From the NCBI GenBank assembly GCA_964017045.1, contig OZ024810.1, positions 10,471,562 to 10,535,561 of the forward strand: DNA of 64,000 nt, in the 5' to 3' direction. This DNA comes from Omphiscola glabra (taxonomy: Eukaryota; Mollusca; Gastropoda; Lymnaeidae). Both the position numbers and the translations under genes were made by a program. This document shows, in pieces, positions 50,701 through 60,763 of this stretch. A model generated the notes under the pieces. That model saw nothing but the letters and a program-made list of their open reading frames with translations, was not told where the DNA came from and did no database searches. Numbering within the stretch: the first letter of the stretch is position 1; the number at the start of each line of letters is the position of its first letter.

Positions 50701-53700
50701 ACAAGGTACAACAACACCAACAAGGTACAACAACACCAACAAGGTGCAACAACACCAACAAGGTACAACAACACCAACAAGGTACAACAACACCAACAAG
50801 GTGCAACAACACCAACAAGGTGCAACAACACCAACAAGGTACAACAACACCAACAAGGTACAACAACACCAACAAGGTACAACAACACCAACAAGGTACA
50901 ACAACACCAACAAGGTACAACAACACCAACAAGGTACAACAACACCAACAAGGTACAACAACACCAACAAGGTACAACAACACCAACAAGGTACAACAAC
51001 ACCAACAAGGTATAACAACACCAACAAGGTGCAACAACACCAACAAGGTGCAACAACACCAACAAGGTGCAACAACACCAACAAGGTGCAACAACACCAA
51101 CAAGGTACAACAACACCAGCAAGATGCAACAACACCAACAAGGTGCAACAACACCAACAAGGTACAACACCACCAACAAGGTACAACACCACCAACAAGG
51201 TACAACACCACCAACAAGGTACAACACCACCAACAAGGTACAACAACACCAACAAGGTGCAACAACACCAACAAGGTGCAACAACACCAACAAGGTACAA
51301 CAACACCAACAAGGTACAACAACACCAACAAGGTACAACAACACCAACAAGGTACAACAACACCAACAAGGTACAACAACACCAACAAGGTACAACAACA
51401 CCAACAAGGTACAACAACACCAACAAGGTACAACAACACCAACAAGGTACAACAACACCAACAAGGTGCAACAACACCAACAAGGTGCAACAACACCAAC
51501 AAGGTGCAACAACACCAACAAGGTGCAACAACACCAGCAAGATGCAACAACACCAACAATGTGCAACAACACCAACAAGGTACAACACCACCAACAAGGT
51601 ACAACACCACCAACAAGGTACAACACCACCAACAAGGTGCAACAACACCAACAAGGTGCAACAACACCAACAAGGTACAACAACACCAACAAGGTACAAC
51701 ACCACCAGCAAGGTGCAACAACACCAACAAGGTACAACACCACCAACAAGGTGCAACAACACCAACAAGGTGCAACAACACCAACAAGGTACAACAACAC
51801 CAACAAGGTGCAACAACACCAACAAGGTACAACAACACCAACAAGGTACAACAACACCAGCAAGGTGCAACAACACCAACAAGGTGCAACAACACCAACA
51901 AGGTACAACAACACCAACAAGGTACAACAACACCAACAAGGTACAACAACACCAGCAAGGTGCAACAACACCAGCAAGGTGCAACAACACCAACAAGGTA
52001 CAACAACACCAACAAGGTACAACAACACCAACAAGGTACAACAACACCAACAAGGTACAACAACACCAGCAAGGTGCAACAACACCAACAAGGTGCAACA
52101 ACACCAACAAGGTACAACACCACCAACAAGGTACAACACCACCAACAAGGTGCAACAACACCAACAAGGTGCAACAACACCAACAAGGTGCAACAACACC
52201 AACAAGGTACAACAACACCAACAAGGTACAACAACACCAACAAGGTACAACAACACCAACAAGGTACAACAACACCGACAAGGTACAACAACACCAACAA
52301 GGTACAACAACACCAACAAGGTACAACAACACCAGCAAGGTGCAACAACACCAACAAGGTACAACAACACCAACAAGGTACAACAACACCAACAAGGTAC
52401 AACAACACCAACAAGGTACAACAACACCAACAAGGTACAACAACACCAACAAGGTACAACAACACCAACAAGGTACAACAACACCAACAAGGTACAACAA
52501 CACCAACAAGGTACAACAACACCAACAAGGTGCAACAACACCAACAAGGTGCAACAACACCAACAAGGTGCAACAACACCAACAAGGTGCAACAACACCA
52601 ACAAGGTACAACAACACCAGCAAGATGCAACAACACCAACAAGGTACAACAACACCAACAAGATACAACAACACCAACAAGGTGCAACAACACCAACAAG
52701 GTACAACAACACCAACAAGGTACAACAACACCAACAAGGTACAACAACACCAACAAGGTACAACAACACCAACAAGGTACAACAACACCAACAAGGTACA
52801 ACAACACCAACAAGGTACAACAACACCAACAAGATACAACAACACCAACAAGGTGCAACAACACCAACAAGGTACAACAACACCAACAAGGTACAACAAC
52901 ACCAACAAGGTACAACAACACCAACAAGGTACAACAACACCAACAAGGTACAACAACACCAACAAGGTACAACAACACCAACAAGGTACAACAACACCAA
53001 CAAGGTACAACAACACCAACAAGGTGCAACAACACCAACAAGGTACAACAACACCAACAAGGTACAACAACACCAACAAGGTACAACAACACCAACAAGG
53101 TACAACAACACCAACAAGGTGCAACAACACCAACAAGGTACAACAACACCAACAAGGTACAACAACACCAACAAGGTACAACAACACCAACAAGGTGCAA
53201 CAACACCAACAAGGTACAACAACACCAACAAGGTACAACAACACCAACAAGGTACAACAACACCAACAAGGTACAACAACACCAACAAGGTACAACAACA
53301 CCAACAAGGTGCAACAACACCAACAAGGTACAACAACACCAACAAGGTACAACAACACCAACAAGGTACAACAACACCAACAAGGTACAACAACACCAAC
53401 AAGGTGCAACAACACCAACAAGGTACAACAACACCAACAAGGTACAACAACACCAACAAGGTACAACAACACCAACAAGGTGCAACAACACCAACAAGGT
53501 GCACCCAATATTGGATTAAATAAAGAGAAAGTCTGTCAATAAATAAAAGGAACTCACTTTAATTAGTGTGGTTTTTTTTGTGTGTTTTTTTGTTGAAATA
53601 TTCCAATACACAAGACAGGTTTTAACTTTACTTTACAGTCTGTTCACACAATTAATATCCTTTTCAACCACTTAATAATTGGAAAAAAAATTTAGTGTAT

Positions 53701-56700
53701 GGATAATTGGCTGCATTATAAACCCCCCCCCCCCCCCCCCCCACCCCTCTCCCAAAGGTAACTGGGTAAAAATAGCTGGGCCGACTGGTATTTTCCATGT
53801 CAAATATTTTTTAATCCAATAAAATTTTTAGAAAAACTAATGATTTGGAATTTATTCAATTATAAAAGAAAAAATAAATAATTTATTAAACTGATAACAA
53901 TGTTCAATTTTCTTTTAAATGCCGACTGTTGATGCAATAGTTCATTGTAGACTAATACTAATTTTTTTATCGTACCAGCCATAGAATCTGTCAGTTCTTT
54001 AATGGCGTTTGTCCTGACACTCATGGCAGCACATTTCTCCATGAGGTTCTCTGGTATGATGTCAGGCTTGGGCATGAACTGTTCAACATCTAGTTGAAGG
54101 GAAGACATGAACTGCCTGCTCGGAGAAACATACATGATTGATTTCAAGACAGAGAAAACGCGTCTGATACCTTTTAACATACAAATTAATGGATTCTAAT
54201 ATGATTATAATCATCTTAATTGTCATATTATCAACTTACTCTAATTCCATATTTTTCTGTTCAATTTCCCCAACAACTGTCCGAGACAGCTTGGCTTTTT
54301 CCTCACTGTAAGGAACCAAAAATCATTGATAGCCAGTATCAGTTATTGTAAACATTTGTTACCATTTTAATCATGGTGACTTGAAAAGTTATTCTGGGAA
54401 GAGTACTTAAGTGATAGACAATAAGGAAAGTAAAGTGGCACTTATATAGATAAAGCAGTTTTCATCCCAAAGTAAGGCGGACCAGTGGTGAAATTTCAAC
54501 AATGCACCCGGGACCAGCGCCAGATTTTTAATTTATTTTTAAAAATTTATTTGACCATAAATATTCATGTTGTGCAGTCTGGCAATCCCATTATTATTAT
54601 CATTATATTAATCATTCAGTTTCTCAATCACATCCAGCATGTTACCTATATACAGATGATGCCTCATGGGCTTCCATTGGAACTAGTTTCTGAAAGATGT
54701 CAGGGCCAGAGATCTCTTTATCAGTCGGGTTGAAAGGTATCCCCTTGACCAGCGAGGCCCCTGAGAAAATAAAATGCTTAAAGTTTAATAGGTTCATGCT
54801 GCAGAGGAAGACTAGAGTTATAATTTTTTAATGAAGTGTGTGAGTGAACTGTAAATATTCAAAAAAATTTCAGTACCGTGGTGTGAAAAAAAATAAATGA
54901 AATAATAGCCACACTCTTTGACATAAAAATATTCTGGGATTATCAATGGTAAAAAAATTTATTTTAAACTTGTGACTTATACTACAGAACAATTAATGTT
55001 TACAACTGAGGGAATGCAAGGACAAACCTTTAATCTCAGGCAGAGTGTCAAGGGCAGGAACTTTGGCATGGTAAACAAAGTCATTATCTTTCTTGGCAGA
55101 CTCATATCTGGTTTAATTGTAAGCGACAAAAGTTAAATACAGAAAAAGTATTAAATTTATAATTCTGAATTTACGTGTTTCATTTGTTGTTTTTTTTCAT
55201 CCCTTTTGAGTAAAGTAGGTCACTTATTAAATACTTAGGAATGGAATGTAAATGACGTAATAGATTTAATCAATATATGTAATGAACTTTCAAGTTTCAA
55301 ACATGTCTCCTGAATTACAAAATCTTTTATTCTTAGGTTATTTTTTTTTCCAGAGAAGATTTAGATGAAAGAATGAAAAAAAAACTAACTTTCCCATAAT
55401 GACATCTTTGGCAAAATGTAAGCATTCCTGTACCTCAGGCACCTCATGCTGGAAAAAAGAAGGAGAGCAAGTGAAAACCCAAGTCAAGTCAAAGACACAA
55501 GGAATACATTTTTGTGAACACTTAATATCCACACCACGCCAAAGGGTTTAACCTTTTTATCTACAAGTCACTAAACGGAGTCCACCTAACATAGCAACTA
55601 AAATATTTTTCCTGAGTGATCATCCTAAAATGTTTACTTCATTACTAAATGGGTAGATTGCAACTATCAAATGAAAATAGCTGTTTCAAGTACAATTTTA
55701 CAATGCTCATAGCTATTTTGTTAAAAATGGACTCAGATGATGAATTTGATAGCAATTTAGATGTACTTAGACATAACTCCTCTGTTTATTATGCTAGGTA
55801 AAGGAAATCAATATCCTCTGACCTGATAAAGTTATTGAATTTACCATGCTTAAAAGCTTATTTTTTACTGTAACTGGGAAAATTCATGTAGATATATGTT
55901 TTTGTTGTTGTTTTTTTTACTCTTTACACTGTGGCTATAAAGTTTTAAGAGATGCCTACTATAATTTTAATAATATAAATTTTATAAAAATATAAAATCT
56001 TATAATATGAGATATAAGCTATATCTTAGCTCTATTTTCTTAATAAGACAGACAGGGCATAGCGGTGGCTTTGAGAATACTTGAGAATGGTTTCATGTTG
56101 TAAAGCTGTTTAGCCAATTCTATGTCCTACTTTTGCCAGCTGTACAGCTTTGTTCAACTCGTCACGGGCAGCAGTGTAATAGGCCAGGCATTCCCCAGGC
56201 TTCTCTGCCTCCTCTGCATCCCTGCCAAGGAAGTAGTAGGTGATGCTTTGATAGAATGCAGACTTCATAATCAGACGTTTGCTCCACTCCTGAAACAGTC
56301 AGTTTTACATGAAGAATATCAGATGGGGCACACAAATTGTGCATGCACCAAATATATGAAAACTTTTTTATTGCACAAAATCTGATTAACATAAGGATGA
56401 GTTAAAATAAGTAACAAATTATGTAAAAAGATCTTTGAAATACAAGACTATTAGCATATTTTGGTTAAATTATACACTTTTCTTTTAGCATGTTTCAAGT
56501 TGTTACATACAAATCAAGATAAAATTCAACAAGTGCTATTTAATCCAATAAGATAAGATTCTTTTACTGATTCAAATAAATGGAAATGTATTTCGATTAC
56601 ATTGTACATATTCATTTTCAGCACATGGATAAATATTATCATCATTATGTAGATTACAATGATTGAGTAACAAACTTTGAACTTGCTTGAATTGACTTTT

Positions 56701-59550
56701 TGACATAAATTAAATAATATTTTCTCATTGTACGGCTTTATTTGTTTCTGTTCTTCAAATAATTATGCAAAGTATGGTATTCACAGTGAAGAATTTTGGC
56801 AGGTTTCACTTGAGAATTAATACTGTTAGTTGAATTTATGCAAAAAAACTGCCACTAGTTACCATATTTTACGGACTATAAGACTCACATTTTTTCTTCG
56901 AAAAATTGCCTCCAAAATTCAGGTGCGTCTTATACTCAAAATTAATATAAAAATGGTAAAAAATTTTATTTTAGAAAAAAACTGCTTAAAAATTAAGGTG
57001 CATATTATAGTCCGTAGCGTCTTATAGTCTGTAAAATACGGTACTAGTTAAACTCAAGGAAACCTTGTTTTTCAGTTCATTACAAATAATGAAATTCAAT
57101 GCCCGGTATAAAAACTATGAGAAAAACCTTGTGCATTCTGGAGTTGATCTGTTGTTTCTGGTCTGCCTGATCGATCAGTGTGCAGGTGTCCTTGTAGAAC
57201 TCGACAACCTTGGCGGCAACTTTGGCAGTGATGCTGTTCTTCCTGTTGTCAATCATTGACTTCTCCAGGATACACTCCTGAGCTTGGGCCTGGGAGCATG
57301 GTTTAAATTGTGAAAAAATTGAAATGGCATAATGACTTTTGAAAAAACTTTCTGAAAGTAACAAGGATTCAGTTTATTAAAAGCTCAATTAGCTTGGCTT
57401 CTGTTAAGCTGTTATTCATGATTAATGTTCTTCTTTCATCATAAATCTCCATGCATTTGTTGAAATTAGATGAGCTTGTGAAACTTAGATCTGAACTACG
57501 ATATGACAAAGTATGCAATTTTTTATATGTGTAGTAGCTAGATTTGCCTCTTAGTTTGTAGAAAAATATTAGTTTTGAAATTAGGTGAGATCTAAAACAT
57601 CCAATTTTTGAAAATCACTGTCATTTTTTTTACTAGTAATAGTAAGAGACATATTTATGCTCCAGGCACCTAAATGGTTAGCTTTAAAACTAGTTAATAA
57701 CTATCTAAATAAGTCCTTTCGATACACTTCATTTAATGTTAATTAATATTTTTAATTTGTTTATTTGAATACATTGTGGCATTTTTTTTTTAAAATCCCT
57801 GAATGGATATAAAAACTGTTTTTCATCCTTAAAATGAGAAGACGGTGTTTTTATATGATTTTAAAATAAACCTTGCTACCCACCAACATCAGATATATAT
57901 GAAAATTTAAGAGTTCAAAGCTCATGTCTGTGCTCATAGATGTGCTGCAGTAGTTGTTCCGCAACAGCTCAAACGCCCAAGCTGCACACTGGAAGTGGGT
58001 GCAAGACACTTTCATCCCCTAAAATCAAAGCAAGGAAAATAAACATCAGCAACATATAACAAAGTTATTAACATCAGCAACATATAACAAAGTTATTGTC
58101 TGACACAGTGTGTTGTTAAAGCCACATCATGGGTTGGTGTTATGATCCCAGGCATACAAGTATCTGGTTACATTTTCTTAATCCAAAGGCAAATGGCACT
58201 TTTGGAAATTATGTTAAATATTTAAATGACTTGTCTTTTTAAGTGTGGTTATTTTTTGTGCTATATCTTAACTTCAAAGTGAAAAGGTATCTTTTATATG
58301 GGAGATATTACTGCAGTCAGGTTGAAAATAGACAAAGCTAGGTTGGTAACATTACAAAAGACTATACAATTAGCAGTGTGACCTCAGCATTGTGTCTAGT
58401 GTCAAGGGCACCCAGCAGAGAATGAAGACTGCCAATGTTGTACAGGATGCAGGCTTGCTCAAACTTTATGTCATAGATCACATGATCTCTGCCAGTCTGA
58501 ACATCCTCCCTGGTTAAAATTGAAAAATAAACATTAAATATCACAAACAAAAACTGAGATGAAATTTTGCGTTAAAAAAAAGGTGATAACTTTGTGATTG
58601 TATTTTAAATAAATTTATTCTTTTTCATTAGTCAATTTATTTGATAAGTGAATTTACAATGTTGGAGTGAATTAAAAACTATGCAAAATATCTGGTGCTA
58701 ATTACATCATAAGGTGAGACTGGTGGTTTTGAACGTAACCAGGATTCTGGTGGTTTTGAAGCTCATGTTGAGTAATAATCATACATAATATATATAAATT
58801 ACATAATATTTGGACAGTCTATATCATCAGGATCACATGATAGTAGCAGAAATAAAAAAAGGTAGGCTACGCTGGGCAGGACACAGAGAGAATGCCAAAT
58901 GACAGAGAAGTGAAGATGGTGCATCACCAAAATCCCAGAGGAAAACTGCACAAAGGCCAAGCATGGAAAAGAAGAGCATTAGTTAGGTCTGAGTGGAAGG
59001 AAGTAGAGAGGCAGGCCAAAGCCCTACATAAGCTGAAATGCCACAGGTGTGGATGGATAATCTTTGGACTTTTGAGGCACACGGTTATTTCAATTCATTT
59101 AATGGGCCGGATTTTTAATGTATGCAATTTAAATAGATTAAACAACAGCGTAGCTCAAAATCAGCTTGAAAAGTACGGACTTACTATAGAATATTTCATA
59201 TTATATAAGCACAATAATTCTTACCATGTGAAAGCAATGGCTGCCTCCCCACCTTCTGCCATTGGAAATCGACCTTGCAAATATAATAGTTGGGCATAGT
59301 ACTTTTTTAAAGTTGAGCATCCTGTGAAATCTCTGCTCACTTCTATAGCAGACTAAAATAAGAAAAGATGAGTATGAATAAAACATACAAATTTATTGTT
59401 AAATGTTTGATAAATAATTGCATGTTTTTTAGTTTAAAAAGGTTTTAATACGTAGTTATGAATTTTAAAAAGTACCAGTCTAAGCTGCTCCAGGTCAGTG
59501 CAGGCTTTGTTGTAGAGGGCTGGGTCTTCCCCATAGTGATCTCTGATATA
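29082..59550 (-). CDS. PTPN23: HD-PTP / tyrosine-protein phosphatase non-receptor type 23, 28 exons, 5'-partial
   Basis: An ESCRT-associated BRO1 protein that in animals sorts ubiquitinated receptors at endosomes. Exons in transcript order: 59476-59550, 59225-59352, 58383-58509, 57884-58018, 57128-57289, 56131-56289, 55390-55448, 55028-55107, 54646-54760, 54240-54305, 53976-54115, 45230-45321, 44614-44818, 43779-43939, 42948-43099, 42212-42405, 39425-41994, 37766-37856, 36494-36631, 35464-35687, 35054-35150, 34450-34514, 33624-33761, 33249-33377, 31467-31519, 31165-31269, 30593-30792, 29082-29797. Phases agree at every junction; the sum is 6,576 nt, or 2,191 residues plus stop. Human HD-PTP is about 1,636 residues, and the excess is in the Pro/Gln region. 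About 35 N-terminal residues (the MIWLDLK-type start) are missing. The C-terminus DPFGSLDPLWSLAKK matches the family. Alix is excluded by the PTP domain. Confidence 0.95.
30593..35687 (-). CDS. PTPN23: PTPN23 exons 20-27 of the window: PTP-like domain with degenerate active site
   Basis: Residues about 1617-1953. Landmarks: LDTVWK, MAIARCYPMKNREPDIMPY, DDYINASWLN, TTQAPMTVTMGEFWAMVYEQ, NWPVSGFPDD and the P-loop HCGFGTGRTG, formed across the junction 31165/30792. The cysteine, arginine and general fold are kept, but WPD is WPV, KNRY is KNRE, and the residues after the catalytic Cys are Gly-Phe. Human HD-PTP is also altered at these places and has little or no activity. Confidence 0.95.
31614..32606. 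mobile_element. Non-autonomous hAT element, 993 bp, with a nested piggyBac-like element
   Basis: Ends CAGGGGTCCTCACACT and AGTTTGAAGACCCCTG; 8-bp duplication CCTTAGAA/CCTTAGTA (7 of 8). In the PTPN23 intron 31520-33248. Confidence 0.88.
31702..32384. mobile_element. piggyBac-like element nested in the hAT element
   Basis: TTAA flanks at 31698-31701 and 32385-32388 enclose ends CCCTTTAAAGG and CCTGTAAAGGG. Around 31943 a short frame starting MDFNDSSKES and acidic residues past a stop resemble the N-terminus of piggyBac-type transposases; the rest is lost. Confidence 0.75.
32735..33222 (+). pseudogene. 5'-truncated LINE 3' end with (AAT)n tail
   Basis: From 32860 the plus strand reads WNSLPLHIRNIPTTQAFKTA then LKTHLFKLYYPD and stop TGA (32956-32958), the end of a reverse-transcriptase frame. 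The 3' UTR holds GCGCTGTGAGCCTAGCCC and GGTACCGCGCTATATAA, and the element ends in AAT repeats near 33200. Confidence 0.85.
33365..33530 (-). repeat. Triplicated splice-acceptor segment of PTPN23
   Basis: Three copies, starting 33365, 33427 and 33479, carry intron end, CCACAG acceptor and the first bases of exon 33249-33377. The true exon start is 33377; decoy starts are 33439 and 33491. The second copy lacks about 9 bp. Confidence 0.9.
33925..34232 (+). repeat. 47-bp minisatellite in a PTPN23 intron
   Basis: Six to seven copies with core GATAGTGATAAAGGGATTCC; intron 33762-34449. Confidence 0.92.
35765..35890 (+). repeat. 31-33-bp tandem repeat, 4 copies
   Basis: Copies of TTAGATGTGATGTCAGCTAT then ATCTATCA. 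Confidence 0.88.
36220..36360 (+). repeat. About 45-48-bp tandem repeat, 3 copies
   Basis: Copies of AAAAAGTGATTTCCAAAAAT then GAGTTTATAA. Confidence 0.88.
36494..41994 (-). CDS. PTPN23: PTPN23 exons 17-19 of the window: Pro/Gln-rich region with PSAP motif
   Basis: The 2,570-nt exon 39425-41994 plus 37766-37856 and 36494-36631 encode about 930 residues rich in Gln, Pro, Ser, Gly and Asn. A PSAP tetrapeptide (41501-41512), the TSG101-binding late-domain type, is kept as in human HD-PTP. A coding minisatellite of ten residues (core FPGQLPSQQQ) lies at about 40808-41040. The last exon carries SSLDEILSSSPNG, equivalent to the human LLSSSP segment. Confidence 0.9.
36790..37440 (+). pseudogene. 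LINE reverse-transcriptase fragment with internal minisatellite
   Basis: Decayed frames show SGFR, TIDMVFAAR, LAPTLFSLMLTAMLSDD and GKLFNLKRLHAKYKVLTDI, then FLFVDDCALNA, which holds the xxDD catalytic box. A 36-bp array replaces the short loop before GKLFNL. Antisense in the PTPN23 intron 36632-37765. Confidence 0.85.
37170..37292 (+). repeat. 18/36-bp minisatellite inside a LINE fragment
   Basis: Units of ACACCGAACCTGTCTCAG encode alternating SDTEPV and SDTELV in the plus frame that matches the reverse transcriptase. Confidence 0.9.
37444..37612 (+). repeat. 56-bp tandem repeat, 3 copies
   Basis: Copies start at 37444, 37500 and 37556 with TTCCGTGCCTGAATCTGTCT. It follows the LINE fragment directly. 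Confidence 0.93.
38004..38866 (+). repeat. 57-bp minisatellite, 15 copies, in a PTPN23 intron
   Basis: Unit begins ATGGATCATATRCAAGGCC. Copies differ almost only at one A/G site; one copy has CATGG for CAAGG, and the last has CACACTGG. The period is a multiple of 3, so the plus strand shows a 285-residue open frame of a 19-residue repeat (MDHIQGHPGAKRVSLNDRD). It lies antisense in the intron 37857-39424 with no splice sites or homology, so I do not call it a gene. Confidence 0.95.
39005..39245. repeat. Related copy of the Mutator-like family
   Basis: Shares AATAGTTTTTTAATCCCAAC near the right end, ATGTCATTTGTGGTAGTT and the GGACCCGGACATG segment with the element at 61257. Left end unclear. 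Confidence 0.6.
40808..41040 (-). repeat. Coding 30-bp minisatellite in PTPN23
   Basis: About eight copies within exon 39425-41994. Three central copies are identical (FPGQLPSQQQ); flanking copies vary (MPDQPPSHQQ, MSGQPSSQQQ). Confidence 0.92.
42212..54305 (-). CDS. PTPN23: PTPN23 exons 10-16 of the window: V (coiled-coil) domain
   Basis: Residues about 347-683. Helical, charged sequence with family landmarks: SEEKAKL, NLMEKCAAMSVRTNAIKEL, NNTLHRAMNTHTNNLKIL, EEVTVTEVRRLLQKV, FKEQLKKHDQIVGYIKQNL and SYEKYEELLAKSQKGVDYY. The domain binds ubiquitin and ESCRT-I UBAP1 in mammals. It is split by the 8.65-kb intron (45322-53975) that contains the giant 19-bp array. Confidence 0.93.
42561..42714. 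mobile_element. hAT-like MITE, GACCTGTTTACC family, copy B
   Basis: Starts CAGACC and ends AAACAGGTCTG; 8-bp duplication TGATATCA/TGATAGCA (7 of 8). Intronic in PTPN23. Confidence 0.85.
42801..42970 (-). repeat. 85-bp tandem duplication across a PTPN23 splice donor
   Basis: Copies 42801-42885 and 42886-42970 differ at about two bases. Each carries the last bases of exon 42948-43099, the GTGAGT donor and intron sequence. Use of the distal donor (exon end 42863) would read AGG TGA, a stop. Confidence 0.92.
43354..43509. mobile_element. hAT-like MITE, GACCTGTTTACC family, copy C
   Basis: Perfect 8-bp duplication TTAAAGGA at 43346-43353 and 43510-43517. A fragment of the same family end (AAAATCATAAAAGTAAACAG) occurs near 60025. 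Confidence 0.9.
43981..44090 (+). repeat. 24-bp tandem repeat, 4 copies
   Basis: Copies of TTCATTATAATTATCTATTA then AATA; in the PTPN23 intron 43940-44613. Confidence 0.93.
45870..49820 (+). repeat. Higher-order block, copy 1 (3,952 bp = 208 units)
   Basis: Rare variant units mark the block: CCAGCAAGATAC at 45872, AAGTTAC at 46449, GGTATAAC at 47057, CAATGTG at 47662 and ACCGACAAG at 48781. The same order recurs about 3.95 kb to the right. Ends are approximate because neighbouring units are nearly identical. Confidence 0.85.
49821..53400 (+). repeat. Higher-order block, copy 2 (with 57-bp and 399-bp deletions)
   Basis: Markers at 49826, 50401 and 51009 are offset by exactly 3,952 bp (208 x 19). 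The CAATGTG marker is offset by 3,895 and the ACCGACAAG marker by 3,496. The differences are 57 bp (3 units) and 399 bp (21 units), that is, whole-unit losses in this copy or gains in copy 1. Confidence 0.85.
54646..59550 (-). CDS. PTPN23: PTPN23 exons 1-9 of the window: BRO1 domain
   Basis: Residues about 1-346 of the partial protein. Landmarks: DFTGCSTLKKYYAQLLYLQG, then FEQACILYNIGSLHSLLGAL (the most conserved BRO1 stretch), GMKVSCTHFQCAAWAF, QAQECILEKSMIDNRKN, SAKKDNDFVYH and GPDIFQKLVPMEAHEAS. In HD-PTP and Alix this banana-shaped domain binds CHMP4 and places the protein on ESCRT-III. The first BRO1 residues come from a missing upstream exon. Confidence 0.95.
56862..57042. mobile_element. 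Small inverted-repeat element (CGGACTATAAGA family)
   Basis: Ends CCATATTTTACGGACTATAA and TTATAGTCTGTAAAATACGG with an 8-bp direct repeat ACTAGTTA (56854-56861, 57043-57050). Superfamily uncertain. In a PTPN23 intron. Confidence 0.8.
58850..59065 (+). pseudogene. LINE fragment: reverse-transcriptase C-terminus
   Basis: The plus strand reads RRLRWAGHRERMPNDREVK, then NPRGKLHKGQAWKRRA and HKLKCHRCGW, matching the LRWxGH...RM and GK-R-W pattern of non-LTR ends. Antisense in a PTPN23 intron. Confidence 0.75.
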
Positions 59551-60763
59551 CTAAAATAAATGACACAAAATAAATTAATTTTAAATAAGAGCTGACTGCA
59601 TTGCACTTGTAAGAGTTGATAGGTGGAAACAGAATTTAAAAATAATAGAGATTCTAGGGTATTGAGGATGGTGTGGAGATACACCGAGAGGGAAGAAACA
59701 AACAGAACAAAATGAGAGATCTGAGAGTATCAATATTTACATTCTTTTTATAAAACATCAGATCATCATGAATATTAATAAATAATGAATACTATGGCTT
59801 TTACCATTACAATTAAAAGTCATTTTAAATGATTTTTAAAGTAGTATGGAAAAAGAAAATTTGCAAAATAGACCAATGAGTGCTGGTGACTTATTTTGTT
59901 TGGCGCCCAACCTCCCTCACCCCCATTGGTGGAGGAAAACTTTCTTTTAAAAGGATCTCTTAAATTGTTGATCTGATGGTTCTCAACAGAGAATCACAAT
60001 GGACATCTAAATTTGTCGGCAAAATCATAAAAGTAAACAGGTCTGCAGAAGCCCTCATACATAATTATAATATGAACCCGTGATACATGCACACGTTTGT
60101 TATTTTGTCAATAACAATGTTTATGAGCATGATAATGATGAATTTCAAGAAATTATAAATCAAAATGAATATTACAAATGAATGAATTGAATAAACAATA
60201 ACTTGAACTGCACAGCACTAGAGATGGATATAATAGGAGTGCCACCAAGCTCAATCACGCAGATAAATAGAGGGGGGGGGGGGGTATTGACTAAAGAGAC
60301 CTAATGCAGAACTAAGAACTTTATTGAGAAAGATCTACATAACAAGAACCTAACCCATCAGAATGCTTTGAAAGTTCAAAGTCTCACAGAAGTGGTACCC
60401 TTGCCTCAAGCAATAATTATAGTAGCCTAATTATAGGTACACGAGGACTGAATATGTGAATGTTGATAAAAGAAGTTCCTACATTCACTGATTCACATAT
60501 CTCTTTCTTGATTCTTAGGCCTATTTTGCACATTAGGCTTGGTAAACTAAGCCCAAAAGGCCTAGCCTAGGCACTCTCTGGCAAGGGATTTGGGGCCATC
60601 CATAAATGACTTCACGCAAATTTTGCCGATTTTTGACCCCCCCCCCCCCCCCCCCATTGTCACAAATGGTCACAAAAAGTTAGACCCCCCCTCAAATATA
60701 ACATCACAAATCTCCTTCCCCCCCCCCCTTTAAAAAAATTCCCTCTGTCCACTACAATCCTTT

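Larger units (their letters stand above)
45396..53505 (+). repeat. Giant 19-bp satellite array (about 425 copies) in a PTPN23 intron
   Basis: Unit on the plus strand: GTRCAACAACACCAACAAG. Variants are few: A or G after GT, CCAGCAAG for CCAACAAG, AAGA for AAGG, and ACACCACC for ACAACACC. The plus strand is strongly A/C-rich with about one T per unit, so the PTPN23 pre-mRNA reads as a GU-rich repeat. The array fills most of the intron 45322-53975. Because 19 is not a multiple of 3 and the 57-nt super-period lacks stops in every frame on both strands, all six frames are open for kilobases. Confidence 0.97.

Noticed and set aside
38004..53505. CRISPR-like or prokaryotic repeat arrays
   Set aside because: No spacers between units, and the genes are spliced eukaryotic genes.
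45119..53542. Giant plus-strand open frame of 2,807 residues and matching minus-strand frames
   Set aside because: They are produced by the stop-free 19-bp repeat, overlap real PTPN23 exons antisense, and exist in every frame; no domain or splice support.
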